Origin: Holacanthus passer
Taxonomy: Eukaryota > Chordata > Actinopteri > Pomacanthidae
Assembly: GCA_025331565.1 (NCBI GenBank)
Contig: JAFREQ010000069.1
Location: forward strand, 1,430,001 to 1,494,000
Direction of reading: 5' to 3'
Length of the DNA stretch: 64,000 nucleotides
In this document: piece after piece, positions 61,359 through 64,000 of the stretch
Layout of the letters: each line of letters starts with the position of its first letter
Position numbering within the stretch: the first letter of the stretch is position 1
Program-made: the position numbers and the translations under genes
The notes under the pieces: model-generated
Seen by the model: only the letters and a program-made list of their open reading frames with translations
Told to the model about the DNA's origin: nothing
The model's database searches: none

Positions 61359-62786
61359 TTACAGCTCCTATCTGATGGCCTGTAAGTAACACCTCCCCCA
61401 TCCTGTAACTCCCATTGCTCCACAGATCACCACCTCCTCCTCCACATGGTTCATGTCTGATACACAATGCTGAAAACTGACCCCTGCTCGCATTTTTCCC
61501 CGCAACATTCTGAGCCGTGGCACACCATTCTGCAAGTGGGACAATTATTTCATTCTGTTGTGGTTTGTTTTGGTCACACTGATTAGGGCATTTATTCCAT
61601 ACTGTCTATTATATAAAAGTATAGGTGGGGTTATGGTGGTGAAAGGTACCAAAGCCTTTCATAGCTCATTACACTATTTTACTCATGCATAACAGTTAAA
61701 GATGTGGCAGCTTAAGAGACATAAAAAATGTGTTAACACTTTCATTAATCAAACCCCATGATTTGTTCAAAACTGACACTTTTCCAGTGATTTAGAGGGA
61801 GGCCATGGTGACAAGATCTCTGACATAGTACTGTATTACTGCACTGAGATGCTCGTTTCTCTATTCAAAGAACTACTTGAATATACTATGTGTTTCTCAA
61901 TTCAAAGTATTATGACTGTCATTAGTAGATTTTGACAATGAAATGCTTAGGAGCATGCTTCACCATGAAAAACAGGGAAAACTATATATATATTAATACA
62001 TATAATGTTTATCAGCAGTAGATTCATCAGTCTGCTGATGAGAGTTGATAAATATCTGTTACTACTGCAGAGTCAGTTGACCCGGGAACGAATGCCAACT
62101 GTACCATTTCCCACTGAAGACAGACACTGAAGGGTGTAAATGTTCCTGTGTGAATGGGGTTTTACAGACTGCATCGTTTGAGATTGAAAGTCGTATGAGC
62201 TGATCTCCAAGAAGTTAGTGGCCAGGGTGTTAAGTTACCCAACCCCCTTGATAGCCACCACCAACCAAACCCCTGTCTGACACCCTACCCCTTCCCCCAC
62301 ACAATTCACAGACAGACATCAAAAAGATGCAAGGAGGGTTAAATCTAGGGCAACTGGACTTGGTTGCAGACACCTGACAAGCTCATGCCTCTCATTCAAG
62401 GGGCTTCATTAGTTCTAACTGACTGGCGGGGAGACCCAGGTTTTTAAACCTCAGTGGGATGGTTATCAAGGTCATTGATACAACCTGGCTGTTGTAACGT
62501 CCTCAGAGTCTGAGTGTGAAGTGTAAATGTCTGTTGTTGGAGTTGTCACCTGAGATCAAGTGCGAATGGTCATTCAATCTCCTGGGAAGTGATGAAATAA
62601 AGAAATGTTTGCCTGCTGTTAGTGCCTTTTTGTATGTGTTATTTAGCATTAGCCTCACTAGCTAAATTACTATCTTTCCATCAGAATTTAGTGGTGCAGC
62701 TGGAAGCAAAGGTATCGTAAATTGGTAAAGTCATAGTACAGTAGACAATCTGCTTCCTGTTTACACCAGCACACATATGCCCAGTG

Positions 62787-63279
62787 TGCAATCCTGATTC
62801 CAAAAAAGTTGGGACACTGTGTAAAACATGAATAAAACACAATGCGATAATTTACTAATCCTTTTTCAAATACATACTCATTGAAAACAGCACAAAGACA
62901 ATATATGTGAGTTTTACCTCACCAAATTTGATGCCAGCAACATGTTTCAAACTATTTGGGACAGGGGAAACAAAAGACTCGGAAAGTTCAGGAATGTTCA
63001 TTAAACACCTGTTTGGAACATTCCACTTTGTGAAACCCATGAAATCTTTGCATATCTATATATATGCCAAAAAATAACAATAAATGCCCATGACCTCTGA
63101 TGCCTCAGGGAGCACTGCCTTAAAGACACACTTGATATGTAAAGGATATTACTACATGGGCTCGGGAACACTTCATAAAACCTTTGTCAATAAACACAGT
63201 TCATTTGCAAATGACTACATTCCATTTTTATTTACGATTTACCAAGCATCCCAACTTTTTTGGGAATCTGGCTTGTACG
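62787..63279. mobile_element. terminal-inverted-repeat DNA transposon relic
   Basis: The left end GATTCCAAAAAAGTTGGGAC (62796-62815) is matched in inverted orientation by CATCCCAACTTTTTTGGGAA (63248-63267). These are the termini of a well-known fish repeat that ends in CCGATTCCAAAAAAGTTGGG-type sequence. The roughly 450-bp interior has only short open frames, so it is a non-autonomous or internally deleted copy. The superfamily is uncertain to me. Confidence 0.75.
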
Positions 63280-63864
63280 TGACTAGTAACATAATATGCA
63301 TTTTAAGGTTAGGTCTGAAATGGTGCTAAAATGCTCATGTGGATGGAGATCGTTTTTGATTTAAAATTGAGTTTTAAAATTAAAACATTAGTGTGGACAA
63401 AGTGAAAGGTTCAGTGTCGTTCCTTTATAACATTTTTGACAAGTGGGGATCCTGACACAGAGGGCTATGGTTTAAAAATAACAAAACAGTGCCATCTGGT
63501 AAATAATGTGAACACAACTTGGAATTTCAACAATTTGGATTTTTTTTTTTTTTTACAGTTTCCTATATTATTTTTATGAATTATGACAAACATTGGCATC
63601 ACTCTCTAATTAGTTTTGTCATATCTTAGGGTGGGACAACTTACCCTTGTTAAATTTTAATGGCCCACAGAAATCAATAAAGTGCTGTTTTGGGGACAGG
63701 TGACATAAGGCATTGTTGGACAGAAAAGACAGAAAACAATGAGGGCACTGAATCCAGGCCACTTCTGGGGCAGACATATGCTGGTTGGTGGCCCAGAACA
63801 GTGTCCAGCACTTTGGACTAACTTTTGGAACCTAACTCTTGGCAAGAAAGCACATAAAAATGTT

Positions 63865-63893
63865 TACCAAAATGTCAAAACTATTCCTTTAAA
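63865..63893 (+). repeat. terminus of a non-autonomous DNA transposon
   Basis: CCAAAATGTCAAAACTATTC followed by CTTTAAAG is the same terminus as at about 32.34-32.36 kb. The region before it is not clearly alignable by eye. Confidence 0.45.
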
Positions 63894-64000
63894 GTATTGA
63901 TCGCCCTGATGTGTACAGATGAAGGTGAATGGTTACTGTGATTCTGCATGTTGTAGTCTTGCCTGAAAGTACCTGAAACTTTAAGTTACAATCACCTTAT

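Larger units (their letters stand above)
49372..64000 (-). other. first intron or upstream region of hspa12a
   Basis: I recognise no hspa12a exon in these 14.6 kb. Features listed separately are repeats near 49.8, 51.3-51.8, 56.5, 60.0-60.6, 62.79-63.28 and 63.87 kb, and a + strand exon/promoter candidate at 55.66-56.27 kb. The rest is AT-rich sequence without recognisable coding or RNA genes. Confidence 0.7.

Noticed and set aside
1..64000. CRISPR arrays, operons or bacterial gene clusters
   Set aside because: No regularly spaced direct repeats with unique spacers and no prokaryotic gene organisation; the DNA is vertebrate.

Overview
This window is nuclear DNA from a ray-finned (teleost) fish. 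It is AT-rich and intron-rich, with GT/AG splice sites, AATAAA signals and CA/TG, GATA and AAT microsatellites. It carries a dense mix of fish-type repeats: Tx1-like and CR1/Rex1/L2-like LINEs, an RLE-bearing LINE, a Tc1 relic, tRNA-derived SINEs and terminal-inverted-repeat elements. There is no prokaryotic gene organisation; most long open frames are transposon relics or shadows of exons.

Two host genes are supported. At the left edge, on the + strand, are the last two coding exons of a secreted pancreatic-lipase-family enzyme (704-871 and 2514-2583) and its AATAAA signal. Facing it on the - strand is hspa12a, an atypical HSP70-family ATPase. Eleven coding exons run from 49371 down to the stop codon at 17439; all splice phases agree and they give about 656 residues in frame. 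Only a short N-terminal first exon is missing, presumably beyond the right edge. A pancreatic lipase next to HSPA12A matches the order I know from human chromosome 10q25, so the 12A paralogue is favoured over 12B. A long 3' UTR reaching about 12.6 kb is plausible.

Layout: 1-2.65 kb lipase 3' end, flanked by two near-identical copies of a short repeat; 2.65-12.6 kb intergenic with small repeats; 12.6-17.4 kb probable hspa12a 3' UTR or flank; 17.4-49.4 kb hspa12a. The largest intron (18.9-33.66 kb) holds a nested transposon: a Tx1-like LINE split by a nearly complete CR1/Rex1-like LINE and by a solo LTR whose 4-bp target duplication can be read. Another intron holds an RLE-type LINE fragment back to back with an old CR1/Rex1 fragment, and a minisatellite. 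From 49.4 to 64 kb lies the 5' intron or upstream region of hspa12a, with L2 and DNA-transposon relics and one uncharacterised + strand exon/promoter candidate near 55.7-56.3 kb.

No CRISPR array, operon or clearly new coding system is visible. The observations most worth following are the ordered nested insertions, a tRNA-Glu SINE that shares its tail with the CR1/Rex1-like LINE, a dispersed repeat carrying paired CTCF-like motifs beside the lipase exon, and the unassigned + strand exon candidate.
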